From Collinsella sp. AF20-14LB (lineage in GTDB: Bacteria; Actinomycetota; Coriobacteriia; Coriobacteriales; Coriobacteriaceae), in the NCBI RefSeq assembly GCF_003459505.1, contig NZ_QRWD01000012.1, positions 360 to 64,359 on the forward strand: 64,000 nt of DNA, in the 5' to 3' direction. Shown here one piece after another: positions 27,618-34,728 of the stretch (the stretch's first letter is position 1; every line of letters starts with the position of its first letter). The notes under the pieces were generated by a model. That model was not told the DNA's origin and did not search any database. It saw only the letters and a program-made list of their open reading frames with translations. The translations under genes and the position numbers were made by a program.

Positions 27618-28487
27618 CTACTGGGTATCCACGTAAAGGTCGAACCCGCCCTGCGGCGTGGTGTCGACCGTATCGGGCGCCTGCGAGTTAAAGCTCACGG
27701 GAACCATGCGCTTTGAGGCGCGGAAACGCGTACCGTCGGTGGCGACGGGCGGCTCATCGACCGTGAGCTCGTAGTCACCAGGCTTGAGCTCGATACCGTC
27801 ACCTTCGGAATTGACGTATTGGTACTCGTCGACCGCTTGCCCCTTGAGCGTACGACCCACAATATGGACGAGCATCTGGCTGTCGCCGCGCGCAGTGTCC
27901 CACGTCGCGCCGTCCTTGACCTCGACCGACACATGTACCGAGCGCGTGCGGCCGAGCGATTGCTCGACAGACATCTCGACCTTGGCGGCGTCTCTTCGCT
28001 GTTGTTCAACATGGCTCCAAACGCTACCAATTACCGAGCATGCGATAACGCCGGCCATGAAGGCGATAAGGATGGGGCCAAGCGGCGAGCGACGTCCCGC
28101 ATCTTCCTCGTGAGACAGATTGGGGCGACGTGTGGGCGCGAGCGCCTGGGCACCCTGCGAGGGCACGTCGAGAATGCTGAAGGATGCCGTGCTGTCGGGG
28201 TCGATGGTGTGGCGCGGCTGCGGGGTCTTTGCCGGCGAGATCGACATGTCGGCTGGCTCACCCAGCGTGGCCGTGGCATCGGCCTTTGCCTCGTCGGCCT
28301 CGGCCTGGGCCCAGGCCTGCTCGAAGGTCAGGGGCTCGGCGGCATCGGAGGCGGCTTCAGGCTCGACAGCGGCATCGTTGCCGGTCTCGTCCTCGTCGCT
28401 CGACACGTCACGCGGCACGGGCTCGTCCCACTCTTCGTCCGGAGCCTCGCCCTCGCTATACCACCACTCAAAGGTATCGATATCCAT
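27618..28487 (-). CDS. hypothetical acidic single-pass membrane protein
   Basis: I do not recognise a family. The 289-residue protein has a long acidic, probably disordered N-terminal region (rich in Glu, Asp, Ala, Pro to about residue 130), one membrane helix (LGPILIAFMAGVIACSVIGSVW, about 135-156) and an extracytoplasmic C-terminal domain of about 130 residues with beta-like strands (SVHVSVEVKDGATWD, GDYELTVDEPPVATDGTRFRAS). The tail ends GGFDLYVDTQ. ATG 28487 with AAGGGGGC upstream is preferred over an upstream codon at 28520. A role in envelope sensing or adhesion would be a guess. Confidence 0.75.
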   Translation of the reverse strand: MDIDTFEWWYSEGEAPDEEWDEPVPRDVSSDEDETGNDAAVEPEAASDAAEPLTFEQAWAQAEADEAKADATATLGEPADMSISPAKTPQPRHTIDPDSTASFSILDVPSQGAQALAPTRRPNLSHEEDAGRRSPLGPILIAFMAGVIACSVIGSVWSHVEQQRRDAAKVEMSVEQSLGRTRSVHVSVEVKDGATWDTARGDSQMLVHIVGRTLKGQAVDEYQYVNSEGDGIELKPGDYELTVDEPPVATDGTRFRASKRMVPVSFNSQAPDTVDTTPQGGFDLYVDTQ

Positions 28488-28572
28488 ACGGGGCGCCCCC
28501 TTGGCCTCGCAAATAAACACTTGCTAGCCTTATACCCCCAGACGGCACAGCGGCTCGCCGGCACAGATAGGA

Positions 28573-28637
28573 AAACCATCACAACATTCGACGCTTTTCC
28601 TCGTTTTCGAGATTTTCATCGAATGTTGTGACGGTTT
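28573..28637. repeat. 65-bp palindrome upstream of the MFS gene
   Basis: Arms 28573-28591 and 28619-28637 pair over 19 bases with one mismatch (core CACAACATTCGA). The 27-base centre is itself partly paired (TTTTCC/cgag). It lies in the divergent region between the acidic membrane protein gene and the MFS gene. Confidence 0.7.
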
Positions 28638-28655
28638 GGGCGGCAGCCACGCCGC

Positions 28656-28690
28656 GAATGTGACAAAGGAACTGTACCTTTGTCACATTC
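28656..28690. repeat. family B palindrome, copy 2
   Basis: Thirty-five bp with arms GAATGTGACAAAGGaAC and GTaCCTTTGTCACATTC. Relative to copy 1 the change near the centre is matched on the other arm (GGGAC/GTCCC to GGAAC/GTACC, one pair not restored). It lies 57 bp upstream of the MFS start. Confidence 0.8.
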
Positions 28691-28746
28691 TGTTAGAGTT
28701 GCAGGGATTGAATCCCGCTTATTCATGCGACATTGGAGTTACAACC

Positions 28747-29982
28747 TTGACCGCCGCAACCACGCCTAAAAGTAAGTCAACCGCCGCCGCGCTCTCCCCC
28801 GCGCGCACCAAGCTCTGCCTGGCGCTGCTCGTGCTGTTGGGATTCTCGCTCGGCTGCTCCGAGTTCGTGGTCATCGGCATCGAAAGCGACCTGGCGACGG
28901 AGCTCGGCATCTCGCTTGCCACAGCGGGCCAGCTCATCAGCGTGTTCGCACTCGTCTACGCCATCGCTACGCCGGTGCTTGCGCTCAGCACGGGACGCTT
29001 CCGCCGCTACCGGCTGCTCGTGTGCTACAGCATCGTCTTTGTGCTCGGCAACCTGGTCATGGCGTTGGCGCCCAACTTCCAGGTACTGTTTATCTCGCGC
29101 ATTGTCCTGGGCTCTGTCTCGGGCGCACTGCTCGCCGTGGGCGTGACGTACATCCCCGAGCTGCTGTCCCCGCAGCAAACTTCGCTTGCCATCTCGGTGG
29201 TGTACGGTGCGTTTTCCGTGGCGATGGTCTTTGTCACTTCGATCGGCAAGTTTGTGGCCGACACGCTCGATTGGCACATGGCCATGTACGGCACGCTGAC
29301 CTTTGCCGTTCTAATCTGCGGAGCGCTCGTGGCGTTTATGCCGCGCGCTGGGCAGACCGATGAGCCCGCCACCTTCCGCGAGCAGGCGGGTCTGCTACGC
29401 GAGCCGAGCATCATCACCGGCATGCTCATCTTTTTGTTTGGCGTGGGCTCGGTCTACGTATTCTACGGCTACGTGACGCCTTATCTTGAGCAGGTGCTGG
29501 GCATGGGCACGGTCGAAGCCAGTACCACGCTTATGGCCTACGGCGTGTTCTGCCTGATCTCGAACATCCTGGGCGGATGGATCGACGCGCGTTTTGGCAT
29601 GAAGGCACTGCTTGTGACGTTTGTGCTGCAGGCCGCGGCGTTACTCGGGCTGTTTGCCGTGGGCGGCACCATGCCGCTCGCGCTGGTCTTTGTCTTTAGC
29701 TTGGCGCTGCTCATGTACCTGTTCTCGGTGTCATGCATCACGCACTTTATGGACGTGGCTCGCAGCCGCCATCCCAAGTCGATGGTACTCGCAAGTTCGG
29801 TTGAGCCCATGGCGTTTAACGTCGGCATCTCGTTTGGCACCGCAGTGGGCGGCGCCGTGGTAAACGGAATTGGCATTGCGTACGTGGGTGCCGTGGGCGC
29901 CGCATTCTCACTTGTGGCCTGGGCGCTCACGCTGGCGACGATTAAGTTGGCTCGCTGGGAGCGCAGGCGGGCGAGGGCGTAA
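28747..29982 (+). CDS. MFS transporter, DHA1/AraJ-like
   Basis: A 411-residue major facilitator protein with 12 hydrophobic segments. The loop after helix 2 reads STGRFRRYRLL, in place of the DRxGRR pattern, and motif C-like glycines appear in helix 5 (GSVSGALLAVGVTYIPELL). Similar proteins export drugs or sugars. I chose TTG 28747, eight bases after TTGGAG; an ATG at 28636 would put palindrome B2 inside the coding region. 49 bp later follows the phosphatase gene in the same direction. Confidence 0.85.
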   Translation: MTAATTPKSKSTAAALSPARTKLCLALLVLLGFSLGCSEFVVIGIESDLATELGISLATAGQLISVFALVYAIATPVLALSTGRFRRYRLLVCYSIVFVLGNLVMALAPNFQVLFISRIVLGSVSGALLAVGVTYIPELLSPQQTSLAISVVYGAFSVAMVFVTSIGKFVADTLDWHMAMYGTLTFAVLICGALVAFMPRAGQTDEPATFREQAGLLREPSIITGMLIFLFGVGSVYVFYGYVTPYLEQVLGMGTVEASTTLMAYGVFCLISNILGGWIDARFGMKALLVTFVLQAAALLGLFAVGGTMPLALVFVFSLALLMYLFSVSCITHFMDVARSRHPKSMVLASSVEPMAFNVGISFGTAVGGAVVNGIGIAYVGAVGAAFSLVAWALTLATIKLARWERRRARA

Positions 29983-30033
29983 GCGCAGATGCGATACTCG
30001 AGCTCGATGATGGCGATCGAAAGGAAACCGCGT

Positions 30034-30480
30034 ATGCAACGCGTGCTGTTTATCTGTCACGGCAACATCTGTCGCTCGACGATGGCTGAGTCGGTGTTTA
30101 CTGAGCTGGTGCGCCGTGCCGGGCGCGCGGGCGAGTTTGTCATCGATTCCGCTGCGACCTCGACTGAGGAGATCGGCAACCCGCCGCATCACGGCACCGT
30201 CGCCAAGCTGCGCGAGGTCGGGATTCCCGTCGTAGCACATCGCGCGCGCCAGGTGCGTCGCGCGGAGTATGGCGACTGGGATCACATTGTCTATATGGAT
30301 GCTGAGAACGCGCGCGGCCTGCGTCGCATCTTTGGCGACGACCCCGACGGCAAGATTACGCGCTTGCTCGATTGGACCGAGCGCCCCGGCGACGTGGCCG
30401 ATCCCTGGTACACCGGCAACTTCGATGCCACCTACCGCGGCGTACTCGACGGTTGCACTGCTATGCTCGAGCAGCTGTAA
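30034..30480 (+). CDS. low molecular weight protein-tyrosine phosphatase
   Basis: A 148-residue enzyme. The active-site P-loop is VLFICHGNICRSTMAES (C-x5-R, Cys near residue 8), and the general-acid Asp lies in DVADPWYTGNFDATY near 119-133. Such phosphatases often act on tyrosine-phosphorylated wall or exopolysaccharide kinases, but no kinase is nearby. ATG 30034 is chosen, with AAAGGAAACC upstream; an ATG at 29989 adds 15 residues. Probably co-transcribed with the MFS gene. Confidence 0.92.
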   Translation: MQRVLFICHGNICRSTMAESVFTELVRRAGRAGEFVIDSAATSTEEIGNPPHHGTVAKLREVGIPVVAHRARQVRRAEYGDWDHIVYMDAENARGLRRIFGDDPDGKITRLLDWTERPGDVADPWYTGNFDATYRGVLDGCTAMLEQL

Positions 30481-30612
30481 TCGATGAAATGCAGAGTTTT
30501 TAGAGCCATAAATCGGATGAAATGTAGAAATTTGACCTTACTCGCGCACAGCACAACGACGACAACGCCTAAGCATAGGCATAAGCGAAGTCGGAATTCC
30601 CATATACAAATC

Positions 30613-30705
30613 GAGCGTGGTTTTTCTCCCACTTTGAGCGTTCAAGTGCGCTCTAAACGGGAGAAAATCCACGCTCATTTTCTCGGCGGGAGATAATCCA
30701 CGCTC
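30613..30705. repeat. palindrome G near the TIGR04076 gene stop
   Basis: Arms 30613-30630 (GAGCGTGGTTTTTCTCCC) and 30659-30676 (GGGAGAAAATCCACGCTC) are complementary with one mismatch; the centre holds a smaller pair (TTTGAGCG/CGCTCTAAA). A third arm (GGGAGATAATCCACGCTC, 30688-30705) repeats the right arm and ends two bases before the stop codon of the minus-strand TIGR04076 gene. Could serve as its terminator. Confidence 0.7.
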
Positions 30706-30707
30706 AA

Positions 30708-31037
30708 CTACTCGTCGACGATCTCGGCAAGCCAGACGTTCAGAGTATCGACCTCGGGGCAGCAGAACTTTGCCGTACCGGGCTCGTTTCCAGGCACGGT
30801 TCCGCCGTAGCGCAGGATATCGATATAGGGAAAGCCCACGTGGCAGGCCATGGAGCACATCTTGCTGCGATCGCGGTCGAAGTCAAAAACGTCGCCCGGC
30901 TTGTGACCGTGGTGGCAGCGGCACGTCCCCAGCTGGTCCACGCAGCTCACGCGGATACGCGGCCGCTTGCCACGCGGCGCGCCGAGCGGCCTGTTCTCGC
31001 CCGCAGGCTTGACGCCGTCCTCGCCAGCATTACTCAT
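30708..31037 (-). CDS. TIGR04076 family cysteine-rich protein
   Basis: A 109-residue protein. The pattern IRVSCVDQLGTCRCHHGHKPGDVFDFD, then MCSMACHVGFPYIDILRYGGTVP and FCCPEVDTLNVWLAEI matches the small TIGR04076 family of unknown function, with several cysteines and histidines that could bind a metal. The extra first 25 residues are charged and variable. ATG 31037 overlaps the stop of the pyridoxamine kinase gene (ATGAGTAA), so its translation is probably coupled to that gene. Confidence 0.8.
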   Translation of the reverse strand: MSNAGEDGVKPAGENRPLGAPRGKRPRIRVSCVDQLGTCRCHHGHKPGDVFDFDRDRSKMCSMACHVGFPYIDILRYGGTVPGNEPGTAKFCCPEVDTLNVWLAEIVDE

Positions 31038-31854
31038 GGTCAATCACATCCAGGCAGGCCTCGATGGGAAGGCCAGCCGACTTGTCCTCTTGGTCGGCAT
31101 TGCGCTCGATAAGCTCAGCCACCACACGCATGGCATCGGACGTCGCGCGCTGCAGACTCCAACCTGCCATAACGCGGCCGACGAGCACCGCCGAAAACGT
31201 GTCGCCCGTGCCCGGGAAATAGACCGGAATGAGCTCAAAGGGAATCGTGAAGTACTCCCCCGCCACATGGTCGTAACCGATAACCGCGTTCGTGCCATTG
31301 ACCACGGCGCTCGTAATGACCACCGACTTGGCACCCAGCTCGCGCACGGCGTCCACAAGGGCGCGGGCCTCATCGGGCGTGATCTGTTCTGCAATAGGCG
31401 TATCGGTGAGCAGACAGGCCTCGGTGTAGTTGGGCACCGCGTAGTCTGCGCACTCCAGCAGGTGCCGCATAAGGCCAATCGTGGACTCGGGCACACCGGC
31501 ATAGAGCTTGCCGTTGTCGCCCATGATGGGGTCGACGAACACCTTGGTGCCCTTTTGCGCACGGCGGTGGCAAAAGTCCGAGATGATGCGCGTCTCTTCC
31601 TCGGTCACGATAAAGCCGGTCGAGATGGCGTCGAACTCAAAGCCGAGCTCCTCCCAGATAGCAAGGCTTTGGCGCACGTACTCGGTGGTGTCGTGGATGT
31701 AGAACTTGGGGTAGTTGAGCGTATCGGAAACGAGGGCCGTCGGCAGGTTGTGGATGCGATAGCCCATGTGCGACAGCACTGGCAGCATGGCAGAAAGCGC
31801 GACCTTGCCGTAACCGCACATATCGTTAATCAGCAGCAGCTGAGTATTCTTCAT
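31030..31854 (-). CDS. pyridoxamine/pyridoxal kinase
   Basis: Ribokinase-like vitamin B6 salvage enzyme of 274 residues. The start LLINDMCGYGKVALSAMLPVLSHMGYRIHNLPTALVSD matches the PdxY/PdxK-like pyridoxamine kinases of Gram-positive bacteria; FVDPIMGDNGKLY near residue 113, NYTEACLLTD near 146 and the catalytic-base loop YFPGTGDTFSAVLVG near 213-227 (GTGD) are present. ATG 31854 follows GGGAGACCCTC; an in-frame start 8 codons upstream is less likely. First of a two-gene unit with the TIGR04076 gene. Confidence 0.9.
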   Translation of the reverse strand: MKNTQLLLINDMCGYGKVALSAMLPVLSHMGYRIHNLPTALVSDTLNYPKFYIHDTTEYVRQSLAIWEELGFEFDAISTGFIVTEEETRIISDFCHRRAQKGTKVFVDPIMGDNGKLYAGVPESTIGLMRHLLECADYAVPNYTEACLLTDTPIAEQITPDEARALVDAVRELGAKSVVITSAVVNGTNAVIGYDHVAGEYFTIPFELIPVYFPGTGDTFSAVLVGRVMAGWSLQRATSDAMRVVAELIERNADQEDKSAGLPIEACLDVIDHE

Positions 31855-32034
31855 GAGGGTCTCCCTTGGTTCGGGCACGGCGCAGCAGCGCCACAGTGCG
31901 ACTAAGTGTAGCGCAGGAGGCGTTGTGGGCGGGCGGTGGCGCCGTGGAGGTCAAATTGTTGCGGAAAGGTTTCGGAAATGGGGGCTGTTTGCTCCATAGC
32001 GGCCTAGTTGATGCTACTCATATAGCGCCATTTC

Positions 32035-32186
32035 AAAACTATGCCTATTTACTACGTTTAACCGCCCGCCTCCAACCACAACGAATTTCTCTCCAACAAA
32101 ACCGCAGGTAGATAGTTTGCGTTTTTTCAGAAACAGCTGTTGTGGTCAGCGATGCTGGATTCATCGTAGTAATTAGGCATAGTTTT
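32035..32186. repeat. family D palindromic element, copy 1
   Basis: Outer arms 32035-32056 and 32165-32186 pair over 22 bases with one mismatch (core TGCCTATTTACTACG). The inside shares the word ACCGCAGGTAGA, at about 32101, with copy 2 at 41442-41597. The total size is about 152 bp in both copies. Confidence 0.75.
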
Positions 32187-32277
32187 TGGCAAGGCCGCTT
32201 CGAAAGGCATCATCGCAGCCCAAAACGATACCTTTTCCTTCGTCCCCAAGGGATCAGATTGCCGCTTAGGAGCGTTT

Positions 32278-32318
32278 GCAGCGTCGAGCGGTTACGGCGT
32301 TTGGTAAAACGCCGTAAC
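32278..32318. repeat. family A orphan tail (copy 4)
   Basis: Only the outer hairpin and its flank are present: GCAGCGTCGAGCGGTTACGG and onward, nearly identical to the right end of copy 1 over about 40 bp, including the TTA (a minus-strand TAA) just outside. No minus-strand gene ends here, so this may mark a lost gene or a partial copying event. Confidence 0.75.
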
Positions 32319-32335
32319 TTAATAAGTTTGGTACC

Positions 32336-32364
32336 TTGACATTTATTTCTTGCACTCCTAAATT
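32336..32364 (+). promoter_or_regulatory. promoter of the marR-ABC exporter operon
   Basis: -35 TTGACA (perfect consensus), 17-base spacer, -10 TAAATT, about 50 bp upstream of the MarR start. Confidence 0.75.
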
Positions 32365-32398
32365 AGTTAGGCACAAAACAATTGCACTACCTAACTAA
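32363..32398. promoter_or_regulatory. palindromic operator at the marR promoter
   Basis: Perfect 9-bp arms TTAGTTAGG and CCTAACTAA, 18 bases apart, overlapping the -10 box and the transcription start. It fits autorepression by the MarR-family product of the next gene. Confidence 0.6.
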
Positions 32399-32414
32399 AG
32401 AAAGGAGCGACACC

Positions 32415-32921
32415 ATGTGCGATGACCACATCGGCCTCTGCCCCCACACGCCGGGCGGCGACCCCCATGAACCCGCAGATGCGCCCGCGGCACAGTCCCA
32501 ATCAGACGCGCTCGCCAAGCACATCCTAAACGGGCTGGGCTTCTGCGGCCACTTTCTGCACTTTCACGGCGGCGGCGCCTCGGGAAAGGCCCCCATCGTC
32601 TGCTTGCTCGCCAAGCAGCCAAACGGCGAGATGTCACAGCAGGAACTAGGCCTGCACTTTGATCTTAAGCCCGGTTCGCTTTCCGAGATTCTCTCCAAGA
32701 TCGAATGCGCCGGCCTTATCGAGCGCAGCCGCAATCCCAAAGACCGGCGGCAGCTCACCATTCGCCTGACCGAAGCGGGATGGGAAAAGGCCCACGTAGA
32801 GCAGGCAGCCCGCATCCGCTTTAGAGAACGGGCCTTTAGCGCGCTCACCCACGACGAGCGCGAGGACCTCGCCGAAATGCTCGATAAAATCCGCGTAACC
32901 TGGGAGGAACTGGATGATTAA
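32415..32921 (+). CDS. MarR family transcriptional regulator
   Basis: A 168-residue winged-helix regulator. The core is LCLLAKQPNGEMSQQELGLHFDLKPGSLSEILSKIECAGLIERSRNPKDRRQLTIRLTEAGW (about 58-120), with the DRR wing. The first 40 residues are rich in His, Cys, Asp and Pro (MCDDHIGLCPHTPGGDPHEP), which could bind metal or be disordered. ATG 32415 follows AAGGAG. Its stop overlaps the next start (ATGATTAA), so it is coupled to the exporter genes it likely represses. Confidence 0.9.
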   Translation: MCDDHIGLCPHTPGGDPHEPADAPAAQSQSDALAKHILNGLGFCGHFLHFHGGGASGKAPIVCLLAKQPNGEMSQQELGLHFDLKPGSLSEILSKIECAGLIERSRNPKDRRQLTIRLTEAGWEKAHVEQAARIRFRERAFSALTHDEREDLAEMLDKIRVTWEELDD

Positions 32922-34728
32922 AACCCTCATGGGCAGCATCCGCGACTATATGAAAGTCACCGTTGCTACGCCGTTGCTTGTGCTTGGCGAGGTGCTCTGC
33001 GAGATGCTGATTCCATTTATCACTGCCAACCTGATCGACGCCATCAAAGACGGCGCCACCGTAGCCGAGATGCTTCCCACCGCAGGCTTTTTGGTGCTCA
33101 TCGCGCTGACGTCGCTTGCTTTTGGTGCCGCTGCCGGCGTCACCTGCAGCCATGCGAGCTGCGGGTTCGCCAAGAACCTGCGTCACGACCTGTTCTACAA
33201 GATCCAGACGTTCAGCTTTGCCAACATCGATGAGTTCTCGAGCTCCTCGCTCGTCACGCGCCTGACCACCGATATCAACAACGTGCAGCAGGCCTTTATG
33301 ATGATCATCCGTATCGCCGTGCGCGCGCCGCTGGTATTGATCTTCGCCTTTACCATGGCGTTTATCATGGGCGGCAGCGTCGCCATGGTCTACCTGGTCA
33401 TCATTCCGCTGCTGGGCTTTGGACTGTTCTTTATCATCTTTAAGGTGCGCCCCATCTTCTCGCGCGTGTTCCACAAGTACGATGCCCTTAACGAGTCCGT
33501 CGAGGAAAACGTCACCGGCATGCGCGTGGTCAAGAGCTATGTGCGCGAAGACTTTGAGAAGGAGAAGTTCGCGACCGCCGCGCGCGACGTCCAGATGGAC
33601 TTCACCCGCGCCGAGAAGCTGCTCGCCTTTAACAACCCCATGATGAACATCTGCGTCAACGGCGCGTTTGTCGTCATCATCTACCTGGGCTCCAAGCTCA
33701 TCATCACGAGCCAGGGCACGCTGTTCGACGTGGGCCAGCTCTCCTCGACCTTTACCTATGGTTTCCAGATTCTCATGAGCCTGATGCAGCTGTCGATGAT
33801 CTTTGTCATGGTGACCATGGCCGACGAATCGGCACACCGCATTGCCGAGGTGCTGGCCGCCGAGCCCACGATCGCCGATCCCGCCGAGCCCGTGCTCGAG
33901 GTTGCCGACGGTTCCATCGACTTTGACCACGTGAGCTTTAAGTATTCCAAGCATGCGAAGCGCCAGGCGCTCGACGATATCGACCTGCACATTACGAGCG
34001 GCGAGACCATCGGCATCATCGGCGGCACCGGCTCGGCCAAGTCCACGCTCGTTAACCTCATCGCCCGCCTGTACGACACCACCGAAGGCGCTGTGCGCGT
34101 GGGCGGCGTGGACGTGCGCGACTACGACCTGGACGCACTGCGCCACCAGGTCGCCATGGTGCTGCAGAAAAACGTGCTGTTTAGCGGCACCATCGCCGAG
34201 AATCTGCGCTGGGGCGACCCGAACGCCACCGACGAGGAAGTCCGCGAGGCGGCACATCTGGCCTGCGCCGATGAGTTTGTCGACGGCTTCCCCAAGGGCT
34301 ACGACACCTGGATCGAACAGGGCGGCTCTAATGTTTCGGGCGGTCAGAAGCAGCGCCTGTGCATTGCACGCGCCCTGCTGCGTCGCCCCAAGATCTTGAT
34401 CCTGGACGACTCCACCAGCGCCGTCGACACCAAGACCGACGCTAAGATCCGCGCAGGGCTGGCAAGCTATCTGCCCAACACGACCAAGATCATCATCGCC
34501 CAGCGCATCAGCTCCGTGCAGGACGCAGACCGCATCATTGTCATGGAGGGCGGCCGCATCGCACAGATCGGCAACCACGAAGAGCTGCTCAAGACGAGTG
34601 AGATCTACCGAGAGACCTTTACCTCGCAAAACAAGATGTCTGCCGAGGGCGAAGGGGCCGTCGAGGCCGACACCGAGGCATCCGCAACGCAAGCTCAGAC
34701 CCAGGAAGGAGGCGAGGCACATGAGTAA
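32914..34728 (+). CDS. heterodimeric ABC exporter subunit (degenerate-site half)
   Basis: A 604-residue membrane-ATPase fusion: six-helix exporter domain (about 1-310), then the ATPase. Walker A reads GGTGSAKST (usual final Gly before Lys is Ala), the signature is VSGGQKQRLCIARALL, and Walker B ends ILDDSTSAVD with Asp in place of the catalytic Glu. This is the pattern of the non-canonical partner in LmrCD/TM287-288-type exporters. An acidic Glu/Ala-rich tail ends the protein. GGAGGAACTGG precedes the ATG. Function: probably drug or peptide export. Confidence 0.93.
   Translation: MIKTLMGSIRDYMKVTVATPLLVLGEVLCEMLIPFITANLIDAIKDGATVAEMLPTAGFLVLIALTSLAFGAAAGVTCSHASCGFAKNLRHDLFYKIQTFSFANIDEFSSSSLVTRLTTDINNVQQAFMMIIRIAVRAPLVLIFAFTMAFIMGGSVAMVYLVIIPLLGFGLFFIIFKVRPIFSRVFHKYDALNESVEENVTGMRVVKSYVREDFEKEKFATAARDVQMDFTRAEKLLAFNNPMMNICVNGAFVVIIYLGSKLIITSQGTLFDVGQLSSTFTYGFQILMSLMQLSMIFVMVTMADESAHRIAEVLAAEPTIADPAEPVLEVADGSIDFDHVSFKYSKHAKRQALDDIDLHITSGETIGIIGGTGSAKSTLVNLIARLYDTTEGAVRVGGVDVRDYDLDALRHQVAMVLQKNVLFSGTIAENLRWGDPNATDEEVREAAHLACADEFVDGFPKGYDTWIEQGGSNVSGGQKQRLCIARALLRRPKILILDDSTSAVDTKTDAKIRAGLASYLPNTTKIIIAQRISSVQDADRIIVMEGGRIAQIGNHEELLKTSEIYRETFTSQNKMSAEGEGAVEADTEASATQAQTQEGGEAHE

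Larger units (their letters stand above)
31855..32335. other. repeat-containing intergenic region before the marR gene
   Basis: About 480 bp without a gene. It holds the family D element copy 1 (32035-32186) and an isolated tail of family A (32278-32318), followed by the MarR-gene promoter. No coding pattern is seen on either strand. Confidence 0.7.

Noticed and set aside
28636..28746. Upstream ATG start for the MFS gene
   Set aside because: It would place the family B palindrome inside the coding region and add 37 unconserved residues; TTG 28747 has a good ribosome site.
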